This document shows, in pieces, positions 1-5,880 of a stretch of 6,435 bases of DNA (the stretch's first letter is position 1; each line of letters begins with the position of its first letter). The position numbers and the translations under genes are program-made. The notes under the pieces were generated by a model. The model was not told the origin of the DNA. It worked only from the letters and a program-made list of their open reading frames with translations, and did no database searches. The stretch spans positions 1-6,435 of the forward strand of contig WFTX01000232.1 in NCBI GenBank assembly GCA_015485235.1, in the 5' to 3' direction. This DNA is from Nitrospirota bacterium (GTDB lineage: Bacteria > Nitrospirota > Thermodesulfovibrionia > Thermodesulfovibrionales > JdFR-85).

Positions 1-94
1 AACTCAACATTACAGGTGCATAAAATGTCCTGATATGACAGGGCATCACCCCCTGCCTGGTTATACAAGAATAAGGTCGATAGGGATAAGTTCG

Positions 95-1771
95 TCAAAG
101 GAGCTCTCTGACCTTCTCCAGAACTTCATCAAGCTGAACAATACTCTTCTCTCCTGATTTCCGGATCTTGATCTCGACTCTTCCTTCCTTCAGGTTCCTC
201 TCGCCTATAACAATCTGAAGGGGAATCCCTATCAGGTCTGCATCCTTGAACTTGACCCCGGCCCTCTCTTCCCTGTCATCGAGGAGTGAATCGAGTCCTG
301 CCTCTGTAAGGGATTCGTAAATGTTCTCGGCTGCCTCTCTTATTTTTTCGTCTCCCATATTGAGGGGAAGGATGTGTATGTCAAAGGGTGCAATGGCTGA
401 GGGCCAGATTATCCCTGCTTCATCATGCCCCTGTTCAACGGCGGCTGCAGCGATCCTTGCAGGGCCGATGCCGTAGCTTCCCATGATGATAGGCTTTTCA
501 CTGCCCTTTTCATCCAGGTAGAATGCCTTCAGGGGCTCTGAGTATTTTGTCCCTAATTTGAATATGTTGCCAATCTCAATCACCCGTTCAATCCTTAAAG
601 GGCTGCCACAGTTGATGCAACTGTCACCGTCATTGGCAATATGTAGATCGTGAAACTCTGCCCTGAAATGCGTACCTGGTCTCAGACCCTTAACATGATA
701 GTCCTTTCTGTTTGCCCCACTTACATATACACCTTCCTTCAGGCATTCATCAGCGAGTATCCTTATGTTGTGGTCCATGGGACCAATAAATCCTGCTTCC
801 ACACCAAGTATATCAGGTACCTCATCCCTGTGGGCAGGGCGGATGCTGCCAAGAACCCTTTCGAGCTTCCTCTCCTGAAGATCCTGGTCTCCTCTCAGGA
901 GTACAAGTACCGGGCCTGAGTCAGCGATATAGAGGAGGCTTTTGATGAAATACTCCGGTTTGATACCGAGAAATTCTGAGACTTCCTGTACACTCCGCTT
1001 CTCCGGTGTGTGTACCTCCTCGTATTTCCAGTCCTCAAATGCCGGCACTGGCGGGTTACTCATGGCAAGTTCTACATTTGCCTTGTATCCACAGGAACTA
1101 CAAATCGCTACATCATCTTCACCGGCAGGGGAGGGTGCCATGTATTCATGGGCCGTTGCCCCACCCATCATCCCGGGATCAGACTCGACCCTGTAGAACC
1201 TGATACCACAGCGGCTGTATATTCTGTCGTATGCCTCTATGTGCAACTGGTAGGACCTGTCAAGTCCTTCCTCATCGCGGTCAAAACTGTAGGAGTCTTT
1301 CATTATGAACTCCCTCGTTCGCATTATCCCGCTTTTGGGACGGGCCTCGTCCCGAAGCTTTGTCTGGATCTGGTACCATATCTGGGGCAGTTCCCGGTAG
1401 GAACGTATCTCCCTTGAGGCAAGCCAGGTCATGATCTCCTCGTGGGTCATTCCGAGACACATCTGTCTTCCCGTCCTGTCCTTGAGGCGGAACATCTCGT
1501 CCCCTATCTCATTCCAGCGGCCTGTCTTTTCCCAGACCTCTGCAGGGTGTAGAACAGGCATGAGCATCTCCTGAGCACCGATCCTGTTCATCTCCTCACG
1601 GATTATCCTGTTGATCCGTTCAAGGACCCGCCAGAAAAGGGGCAGGTAGATATACAGACCAGAGGCGAGCTGTCTGACATATCCTCCTCTCAGAAGGAGT
1701 TTATGACTTATTGCCTCTGCTTCAGACGGTACTTCTCTCAGGGTGGGTATAAGTGTTCTGGAAAATCTCAT
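95..1771 (-). CDS. proS: Prolyl-tRNA synthetase (bacterial type, with insertion editing domain)
   Basis: Cytoplasmic class II aminoacyl-tRNA synthetase that charges tRNA-Pro with proline using ATP. At 558 residues it is close to the usual 565-575 of the bacterial type. Visible parts: motif 1 around residues 34-53 (QLASGLYIYLPLF); a proline-site T-H-E-E at 109-112; motif 2 at 139-157 with R140, R151, E154 and F155; a catalytic-core insertion (INS, trans-editing of Ala-tRNA-Pro) at about 220-390 with the conserved Lys at K277 (FIKSLLY); motif 3 at 431-439 (GSYGIGPAR); and an anticodon-binding domain from about 464 to the end. The INS region is flanked by two Cys pairs, C224/C227 and C385/C388, which could form a zinc-ribbon-like site. 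That pairing is absent from the E. coli enzyme as I recall it but not rare elsewhere. The start is fixed by GGAGG at 1776-1780, four bases before the ATG. The 58-aa gene ends 12 bases upstream, so the two are probably cotranscribed. Confidence 0.98.
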   Translation of the reverse strand: MRFSRTLIPTLREVPSEAEAISHKLLLRGGYVRQLASGLYIYLPLFWRVLERINRIIREEMNRIGAQEMLMPVLHPAEVWEKTGRWNEIGDEMFRLKDRTGRQMCLGMTHEEIMTWLASREIRSYRELPQIWYQIQTKLRDEARPKSGIMRTREFIMKDSYSFDRDEEGLDRSYQLHIEAYDRIYSRCGIRFYRVESDPGMMGGATAHEYMAPSPAGEDDVAICSSCGYKANVELAMSNPPVPAFEDWKYEEVHTPEKRSVQEVSEFLGIKPEYFIKSLLYIADSGPVLVLLRGDQDLQERKLERVLGSIRPAHRDEVPDILGVEAGFIGPMDHNIRILADECLKEGVYVSGANRKDYHVKGLRPGTHFRAEFHDLHIANDGDSCINCGSPLRIERVIEIGNIFKLGTKYSEPLKAFYLDEKGSEKPIIMGSYGIGPARIAAAAVEQGHDEAGIIWPSAIAPFDIHILPLNMGDEKIREAAENIYESLTEAGLDSLLDDREERAGVKFKDADLIGIPLQIVIGERNLKEGRVEIKIRKSGEKSIVQLDEVLEKVRELL

Positions 1772-1783
1772 ATAGCCTCCGGA

Positions 1784-1960
1784 TCAAGCCATCTCATTAG
1801 ATATCAGAATGTATTTGTCCTTTGCCTTGAAGTAGACCACTGCCCGGCCGTCTTCATTCTCATATACAATGACCTCATTGAACTCCTTGACTGGCCGTAG
1901 CTTCATGGTCTCCCTTTTTACGAGCTGACCGCCTTCATAGATCTCTACTTCCTTTTTCAT
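1784..1960 (-). CDS. Small hypothetical protein (58 aa) immediately upstream of proS
   Basis: An unrecognised 58-residue protein that begins MKKEVEIYEGG and ends YILISNEMA. It is rich in Lys and Glu and strongly alternating (VIVYEN, AVVYFKAKDKYILI), which suggests a compact, soluble, mainly beta fold. It has no Cys, no signal peptide and no membrane segment. Evidence that it is real: an ideal AGGAGG (1965-1970) four bases before the ATG, tight packing between the upstream transferase (31-base gap) and proS (12-base gap), and an uninterrupted frame filling almost the whole intergenic space. It lies below common ORF length cut-offs, so automated annotation may miss it. No function can be assigned; a partner or regulator of a neighbouring gene is only a guess from position. 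Confidence 0.8.
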   Translation of the reverse strand: MKKEVEIYEGGQLVKRETMKLRPVKEFNEVIVYENEDGRAVVYFKAKDKYILISNEMA

Positions 1961-1990
1961 AAAACCTCCTGAAGGTGATATAAGTCTAAT

Positions 1991-1996
1991 ATTATA
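1991..1996 (-). promoter_or_regulatory. Possible weak internal promoter -10 for the 58-aa gene and proS
   Basis: A perfect TATAAT on the minus strand overlaps the stop codon of the transferase gene, about 30 bases before the 58-aa start. The hexamer 17 bases further upstream is ACGAAA, only 3 of 6 matches to TTGACA, and there is no extended -10. It could give proS transcription of its own, or be chance in an AT-rich gap. Confidence 0.3.
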
Positions 1997-2651
1997 AATG
2001 ATTCCGGGAGGGTTTTCGTATATCTTCAGATGAGCCCAGCACCTTGCTAATTAGGTCTCTGAACAGGACGAGGTCTTCCGGGGTGTCGATATCATGGAGT
2101 TTTTGTGTGAGGCCATAGGTTAAACCCAGGGCGTCAGCCCTTTTCAGGCTTGATTCCAGAGTATTATCAGAAGACCATGGTATACCTACAAATATTTCTG
2201 GATGGAGACTGTTCATTCCAACAAGATAATACCCTCCATCGTGGGCGGGTCCGAATACGAGGTCTTTGCTCTCAAGAATAGAAAAGGCATCCTTCACAAC
2301 GTCTCCATCAAGGTCCGGGATATCGACACCTGTGATGACAGCCCGTGTGTATCCTTCTGAGAATATCCTGTTAAAGGCATTCGCCATCCGGTCTCCCAGG
2401 TCGCCCTCTGTCTGGGGAAAGAGTTTGAGTCCGAAGCGCTCAAACCTGCTCTCAGCATCAGGAGGACTGTAACAGAGATATACATCCGTATCTTCAATAT
2501 CCCTGAGAGTGGTGATAGCCCTTATGAGCAGGAAGGTATAAAGCCTGATCCTCTCTTCATCACTCAGTGCAGGATATAAACGGGTCTTCACCAAGGATGG
2601 ATCAGGAGACTTGCAGAAGATAATCAGTGCGGGATTTGGCCAGTTATCCAT
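1992..2651 (-). CDS. DUF2064 / TIGR04282-like transferase (CofC-like nucleotide-sugar transferase fold)
   Basis: A 219-residue protein of the DUF2064 family, related in fold to CofC and other small GT-A nucleotidyl/glycosyl transferases. Family members are often annotated as 'rSAM/selenodomain-associated transferase 1'; the substrate is not established. Features, in residues from the chosen start: N-terminal nucleotide-binding strand and loop ALIIFCKSPDPSLVKTRL (8-25), GDLGDRM (83-89), the metal/nucleotide-site region VITGVDIPDL (105-114), the very conserved GPAHDGGYYLVGM (134-146), IPWSSDNTLE (157-166) and the closing DIDTPEDL (187-194). The frame stays open to an ATG at 2723, but the extra 24 residues do not resemble the family and contain the promoter, so I start at 2651. 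No Shine-Dalgarno precedes that ATG, which fits the leaderless transcript predicted from the promoter. Typical relatives have a Ser/Thr and Cys in G-[ST]-D-C-P; here it reads G-V-D-I-P. Confidence 0.9.
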   Translation of the reverse strand: MDNWPNPALIIFCKSPDPSLVKTRLYPALSDEERIRLYTFLLIRAITTLRDIEDTDVYLCYSPPDAESRFERFGLKLFPQTEGDLGDRMANAFNRIFSEGYTRAVITGVDIPDLDGDVVKDAFSILESKDLVFGPAHDGGYYLVGMNSLHPEIFVGIPWSSDNTLESSLKRADALGLTYGLTQKLHDIDTPEDLVLFRDLISKVLGSSEDIRKPSRNHL

Positions 2652-2661
2652 TGTGTACAAC

Positions 2662-2690
2662 ATTATAACAGATATGGATGGTTGTATCAA
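2662..2690 (-). promoter_or_regulatory. Strong extended -10 sigma-70 type promoter for the transferase gene
   Basis: On the minus strand, TTGATA (2685-2690) is followed by a 17-base spacer and a perfect TATAAT (2662-2667). The -10 is preceded by TGT (2668-2670), giving an extended -10. The expected transcription start is about 2654-2656, only 3-5 bases before the ATG at 2651. The promoter therefore predicts an almost leaderless mRNA and rules out the longer reading frames to 2663 or 2723. Confidence 0.75.
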
Positions 2691-2737
2691 AGAAGAGATG
2701 ATATGGCTCGTGTGACTCCACAAAAAATACAGAAAAA

Positions 2738-2773
2738 ATGAGATTGATGTTGTAAATATGAGATTTCGAGATT
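2738..2773 (+). repeat. Three short GAGATT direct repeats in the divergent intergenic region
   Basis: ATGAGATT occurs at 2738-2745 and again at 2758-2765, exactly 20 bases apart (about two helical turns). A third GAGATT lies at 2768-2773. They sit 30-65 bases upstream of the rrf2 -35 in very AT-rich DNA. Activator sites, an UP-like element or chance are all possible. Confidence 0.3.
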
Positions 2774-2792
2774 TAATAGAACTCCTAAACCT

Positions 2793-2834
2793 GTAATTTT
2801 ACTTGACAAAGGTAATAAAATAGGATAAAATTAC
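2793..2834. promoter_or_regulatory. Candidate operator: 9-bp inverted repeat bracketing the rrf2 promoter
   Basis: GTAATTTTA at 2793-2801 is the exact reverse complement of TAAAATTAC at 2826-2834, with 33 bases (about three helical turns) between arm centres. The left arm touches the -35 and the right arm covers the -10. A nested alternative, GTAAT-N13-ATTAC at 2812-2834, is 23 bp long overall, the same length as the NsrR-type Rrf2 operator, though its interior is only partly symmetric. Either would occlude RNA polymerase if bound. Autoregulation by the adjacent Rrf2 protein is inferred from position and from the habit of the family. Confidence 0.5.
2803..2831 (+). promoter_or_regulatory. Sigma-70 type promoter of the rrf2-cco operon
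   Basis: A perfect TTGACA (2803-2808), a 17-base spacer and TAAAAT (2826-2831). The expected start point is near 2838, giving a leader of roughly 18 bases with AGGTG (2844-2848) ahead of the rrf2 ATG at 2856. No convincing FNR-type TTGAT-N4-ATCAA box is seen nearby. Confidence 0.75.
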
Positions 2835-2855
2835 TCCCATATCAGGTGTCCATCT

Positions 2856-3275
2856 ATGCCGATGCAGATAACAAGGGAATCGGATTATGCAGTGAGATGC
2901 CTTCTCTATCTGAAGGAGAGGGGTGATGCCTTCTCTGCCGTAGGTGAGATCTCCGAGACCATGTCCATCCCGCGGACCTTTACATCCAAGATTCTCCAGA
3001 AACTCACAAAGGCGGGGATCGTCAGGTCCGTCCGGGGCGTGGGGGGCGGTTTTACCCTGAACAGGGAGCCCGGTAAAATCACCCTTCTTGACGTGATAGA
3101 GGCGGTGGAAGGCCCCATAAAAGTTAATGTATGTGTCATTGACAGAAAGAGTTGTGACAGGGTTGAAACCTGTTCTGTCCATCACATATGGGTGAAGATG
3201 AGGAAAGATATCAGAAAGTGGCTCGAGTCGTACAATTTCAGCAATATAGAAGAGGCAGAAAACACCCCTCGTTGA
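2856..3275 (+). CDS. Rrf2-family transcriptional regulator with Fe-S cluster cysteines
   Basis: A 139-residue winged-helix DNA-binding protein of the Rrf2 family (IscR, NsrR, RsrR, CymR relatives). The N-terminal helix ITRESDYAVRCLLYL, the recognition-helix region IPRTFTSKILQKLTKAGIV (38-56) and the wing RGVGGGFTL (60-68) are typical. C93, C100 and C106 (C-X6-C-X5-C), followed by H109-H110, match the cluster-binding loop of Fe-S members. D10 falls where NsrR-type proteins have an Asp cluster ligand, so NO, O2 or redox sensing is plausible; the exact subtype cannot be fixed from sequence alone. The ATG at 2856 has AGGTG seven bases upstream. A second ATG at 2862 gives a family-like MQITRESD N-terminus and is the alternative. 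It lies 26 bases ahead of ccoN in the same orientation, which makes it the likely regulator of the oxidase cluster. Confidence 0.93.
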   Translation: MPMQITRESDYAVRCLLYLKERGDAFSAVGEISETMSIPRTFTSKILQKLTKAGIVRSVRGVGGGFTLNREPGKITLLDVIEAVEGPIKVNVCVIDRKSCDRVETCSVHHIWVKMRKDIRKWLESYNFSNIEEAENTPR

Positions 3276-3301
3276 GGGCAAAAAACCATCAGGAGGAGGG
3301 C

Positions 3302-4711
3302 ATGAAAGAAAACGGTTACGATTATTCAGTGGTCAGGGGGTTTGCCTTTTCAGCGATCTTCTGGCTGATAGTCGGGCTTCTTGTGGGTCTCTGGCTTGCC
3401 GCGGAGATGATTTTGCCGCAGTTGAACCTTACACCCTGGCTTTCATTCGGCAGGCTTCGAGTCGTCCATACTAATGGGCTTGCCTTCGGCTTTGCCCTGG
3501 CAGGGATATTCTCCTGCACGTACTATATACTCCAGAGGCTTACAAAGGTCCCCCTTGCCTTTCCACGACTTGCCAGGTTTCACCTCTGGCTGTTCAATAT
3601 CGCAATTGCCCTGGCGGCTCTCAGCCTTTTTGCCGGCATGAACACCTCTAAGGAGTATGCTGAACTTGAGTGGCCTCTGGATGTGGGCATTGTGATAATG
3701 TGGGTTATCTTTGCAATCAATGTCTTTGGTACACTCATCAAGCGGAAAGAAAAACAGATGTACATATCCCTCTGGTACATAATAGCCATGACTGTAACAA
3801 TCGCTGTTCTGTATATCGTCAACAACCTTGAGGTGCCTGTAAATCTTTTCAAGTCATATTCAATCTATGCGGGTGCAAACGATGCCAATGTGGAATGGTG
3901 GTATGGCCATAATGCCGTGGGCTTCGTCTTTACCGTACCCATTCTTGCGATGTTCTACTATTTCCTGCCGAAGTCGACAAACCTCCCGATTTACAGTCAC
4001 AGGCTCTCGATTATAGCATTCTGGTCGCTCGTATTCGGATATCTCTGGACTGGTGCCCATCATCTGATGCTCACACCCCTTCCTGAGTGGATCCAGACCG
4101 TTGCCATCGCATTCAGTATATTCCTGATCGCACCGTCATGGGGGTCTGTTGTTAACGGCTACTACACGATGCGTGGAAACTGGGATCAGATGAGGACAAA
4201 CTACCTTGTGAAATTTTTTATCTTCGGGATAACCTTCTACGGGCTCCAGACTGTTCAGGGTCCGACCCAGGGGCTCCGAACCCTGACAGCCTTTTTCCAT
4301 TACACCGACTACATACCAGGTCATGTGCATATGGGTACCATGGGCTGGGTGACCATGATCATCTCCGCCTCTTTCTACTATATGATGCCCAGAATCACCG
4401 GGAAGGAGCTTTACAGTATCAAACTGGCCAATCTCCACTTCTGGCTGATCCTTGTCGGCCAGCTGCTTTTCACCGTCACACTCTGGATCGCCGGAATCCA
4501 GCAGGGTGCAATGTGGAAGGCTACCAACCCCGACGGTTCTCTGACCTACAGCTTTCTTGAGGGTGTGGTCGCCCTGTATCCCTACTGGAAGATAAGACTC
4601 ATAGGCGGGTTGATATACTTTGTGGGTATTGTGGTATTTACGTACAACCTGATAATGACTGCCAGGGGTGCCGGAGTGAAACTGGCTGAAACCCGGGCAC
4701 AGACTGCATAG
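3302..4711 (+). CDS. ccoN: cbb3-type cytochrome c oxidase catalytic subunit CcoN
   Basis: Membrane heme-copper oxidase subunit I that reduces O2 to water with electrons from c-type hemes and pumps protons. It has 469 residues, normal for CcoN (about 475), and about twelve hydrophobic segments. Ligands by alignment with canonical CcoN: H56 (RVVHTNG) and H343 for low-spin heme b, H341 for heme b3 (HYTDYIPGHVH), and H203 (WWYGHN), H253 and H254 (WTGAHH) for CuB. Y247 is the Tyr expected to cross-link to a CuB His. KEYAELEWP (118-126) also matches the family. Absence of a Glu near H203 argues against NO reductase. Oddities: Q319 (TVQGP) replaces the Glu of canonical cbb3, and HHLMLTPLP replaces the usual HHLHYTALP. 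The start at 3302 has AGGAGGAGGG directly upstream; the frame is open further into rrf2, but an earlier start would lack support. Confidence 0.97.
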   Translation: MKENGYDYSVVRGFAFSAIFWLIVGLLVGLWLAAEMILPQLNLTPWLSFGRLRVVHTNGLAFGFALAGIFSCTYYILQRLTKVPLAFPRLARFHLWLFNIAIALAALSLFAGMNTSKEYAELEWPLDVGIVIMWVIFAINVFGTLIKRKEKQMYISLWYIIAMTVTIAVLYIVNNLEVPVNLFKSYSIYAGANDANVEWWYGHNAVGFVFTVPILAMFYYFLPKSTNLPIYSHRLSIIAFWSLVFGYLWTGAHHLMLTPLPEWIQTVAIAFSIFLIAPSWGSVVNGYYTMRGNWDQMRTNYLVKFFIFGITFYGLQTVQGPTQGLRTLTAFFHYTDYIPGHVHMGTMGWVTMIISASFYYMMPRITGKELYSIKLANLHFWLILVGQLLFTVTLWIAGIQQGAMWKATNPDGSLTYSFLEGVVALYPYWKIRLIGGLIYFVGIVVFTYNLIMTARGAGVKLAETRAQTA

Positions 4712-4721
4712 AGAGGAGGGA

Positions 4722-5708
4722 ATGATGAGCGTATATTCAAAACCGATTACCTTTGCCCTGCTGTCTGCAGTGGTGATACTGGTGGGCACATTTATTACCC
4801 TGTTCATTCCCATGATGCTTCCCTCAACACAGCCGGTGAGTGATTATATAAAACCTTACACGGCCATAGAACTCGAGGGAAGGGATATCTATATCCGCGA
4901 GGGTTGCAACAACTGCCATACACAGACGGTCCGGCCTCTAAGGACGGAGGTTGCACGCTATGGAGAGTACTCAAAACCAGAAGAGTTCGCCTATGACAGA
5001 CCCTTCCTCTGGGGCTCAAGAAGAACCGGACCCGATCTAAACAGGGTAGGGGGAAAATACCCTGATTCATGGCATTACAAGCATATGAATGATCCACGGA
5101 GCATGTTCGCAAAATCTAACATGCCTGCCTATGGCTGGCTGGCAAAGAGAAAACTTGATACCAAGTACAGCTACAGGAAGGTTTCAATCCTCGGGTACGG
5201 CTATTCAGAGTCTGATGTAAGAAACCAGATCGAGGAGTACAGGAAGAAAGTAACCTCAGCAGATTATCCTGCAAGGGCTGTCAGGGAGAGTGTGACTCCT
5301 CCTGAACTGAGGTCAGAGCTTACGGAAATGGATGCCATAATTGCCTATCTCCAGAAACTGGGCAGGGATGTGAAGGCTCTGAAAAAGAAGGAAATGAGAA
5401 TGGTTGCCGAAGCGTCACCTGTTACAGCTTCAAAGAGAAACCCCTTTGCTGGCAGCAAAAAGGCTGCTGAGGAGGGTGAGAAGATATTCAAGAAGAACTG
5501 TGCCGTATGTCATGGTGAGGATGCAGAAGGAGGGATAGGCCCGAACCTCACTGATGATAAATGGCGATATGGAAACAGCGATAGTGATCTTTATACGACC
5601 ATATCGGAAGGCAGCCCCAATGGTATGCCCTCATGGAAAGGAAAGCTGGGCAATGAGGCGATCTGGAAGGTGATTACCTTTATCAGAAGCCAGAGGGAGC
5701 AGGACTGA
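4722..5708 (+). CDS. ccoO: CcoO monoheme subunit fused to an additional C-terminal cytochrome c domain
   Basis: The 328-residue protein is about 120 longer than classical CcoO (about 200). Residues 1-214 are CcoO: an N-terminal membrane anchor at about 9-31, heme site C62-N-N-C65-H66 (GCNNCHTQTVRPL), RTGPDLNRVGGKYPDSWH, Met ligand M134 (SNMPAY) and the closing TEMDAIIAYLQKLGR. A charged linker (about 215-245, Lys-rich) leads to a second class I cytochrome c domain at about 247-328, with C260-A-V-C263-H264 and Met ligand M302 (GMPSW). That domain resembles the c domain of the downstream CcoP-like protein far more than CcoO, so it looks like a relocated or duplicated CcoP domain. The protein should face the periplasm and pass electrons to CcoN. 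Start: GAGGAGGG precedes ATGATG; 4725 is an equally possible start one codon later. The gap after ccoN is ten bases. Confidence 0.95.
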   Translation: MMSVYSKPITFALLSAVVILVGTFITLFIPMMLPSTQPVSDYIKPYTAIELEGRDIYIREGCNNCHTQTVRPLRTEVARYGEYSKPEEFAYDRPFLWGSRRTGPDLNRVGGKYPDSWHYKHMNDPRSMFAKSNMPAYGWLAKRKLDTKYSYRKVSILGYGYSESDVRNQIEEYRKKVTSADYPARAVRESVTPPELRSELTEMDAIIAYLQKLGRDVKALKKKEMRMVAEASPVTASKRNPFAGSKKAAEEGEKIFKKNCAVCHGEDAEGGIGPNLTDDKWRYGNSDSDLYTTISEGSPNGMPSWKGKLGNEAIWKVITFIRSQREQD

Positions 5709-5848
5709 TGGACTGGGTGGACTGGGCATATCTGGCATTTGGTGGTGCGCTGGTGGCGGTCTTTGCCTGTATCGTCTTCTACTATTACAAGCCTCGCAGA
5801 AAGAGGCATGTGGAAGAGCCTAAATACAGGATGCTGGATGATGATTAA
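5708..5848 (+). CDS. ccoQ: CcoQ-like small membrane protein (46 aa)
   Basis: A 46-residue peptide starting MDWVDWAYLAFGG, with one membrane helix at about 6-27 (hydrophobic, ending FYYYKPRRKRH) and a charged tail ending LDDD. Size, single helix, positive stop-transfer region and position between ccoO and ccoP all match CcoQ/FixQ, the small subunit that stabilises cbb3 oxidase; primary sequence in this family is weakly conserved, so the call rests mainly on context. It is translationally coupled: its ATG shares one base with the ccoO stop (TGATG at 5706-5710), with AGGGAG at 5694-5699 as the ribosome site. Its length puts it below usual ORF thresholds. Confidence 0.82.
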   Translation: MDWVDWAYLAFGGALVAVFACIVFYYYKPRRKRHVEEPKYRMLDDD

Positions 5849-5880
5849 CAATAATCAATAACCTGTGTCAGGAGGTAGAC

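Noticed and set aside
39..55. Hairpin CAGGG / CCCTG (5-bp stem, 7-base loop) downstream of proS as a terminator
   Set aside because: The stem is short and no T-run follows on the minus strand; the first T-rich stretch is about 13 bases away. Not a convincing intrinsic terminator.
2652..2723. N-terminal extension of the transferase to an ATG at 2723
   Set aside because: The extra residues lack family similarity, have no ribosome site and overlap a near-consensus promoter.
2735..2760. FNR box in the intergenic region (TTGAT at 2743)
   Set aside because: Only one half-site; the expected ATCAA four bases later is absent.
2799..3281. Minus-strand open frames opposite rrf2 and long open frames opposite ccoN/ccoO
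   Set aside because: They are shadows of well-identified plus-strand genes, with no recognisable protein features or ribosome sites.
3188..3301. Longer ccoN reading frame starting inside rrf2
   Set aside because: The added 38 residues are out-of-frame reading of the rrf2 3' end; the strong AGGAGGAGGG before 3302 and alignment with CcoN fix the start.
3302..4711. Nitric oxide reductase NorB instead of CcoN
   Set aside because: The active-site Tyr (Y247) is present, no Glu lies near the first CuB His, and the neighbours are CcoO, CcoQ and CcoP-like.
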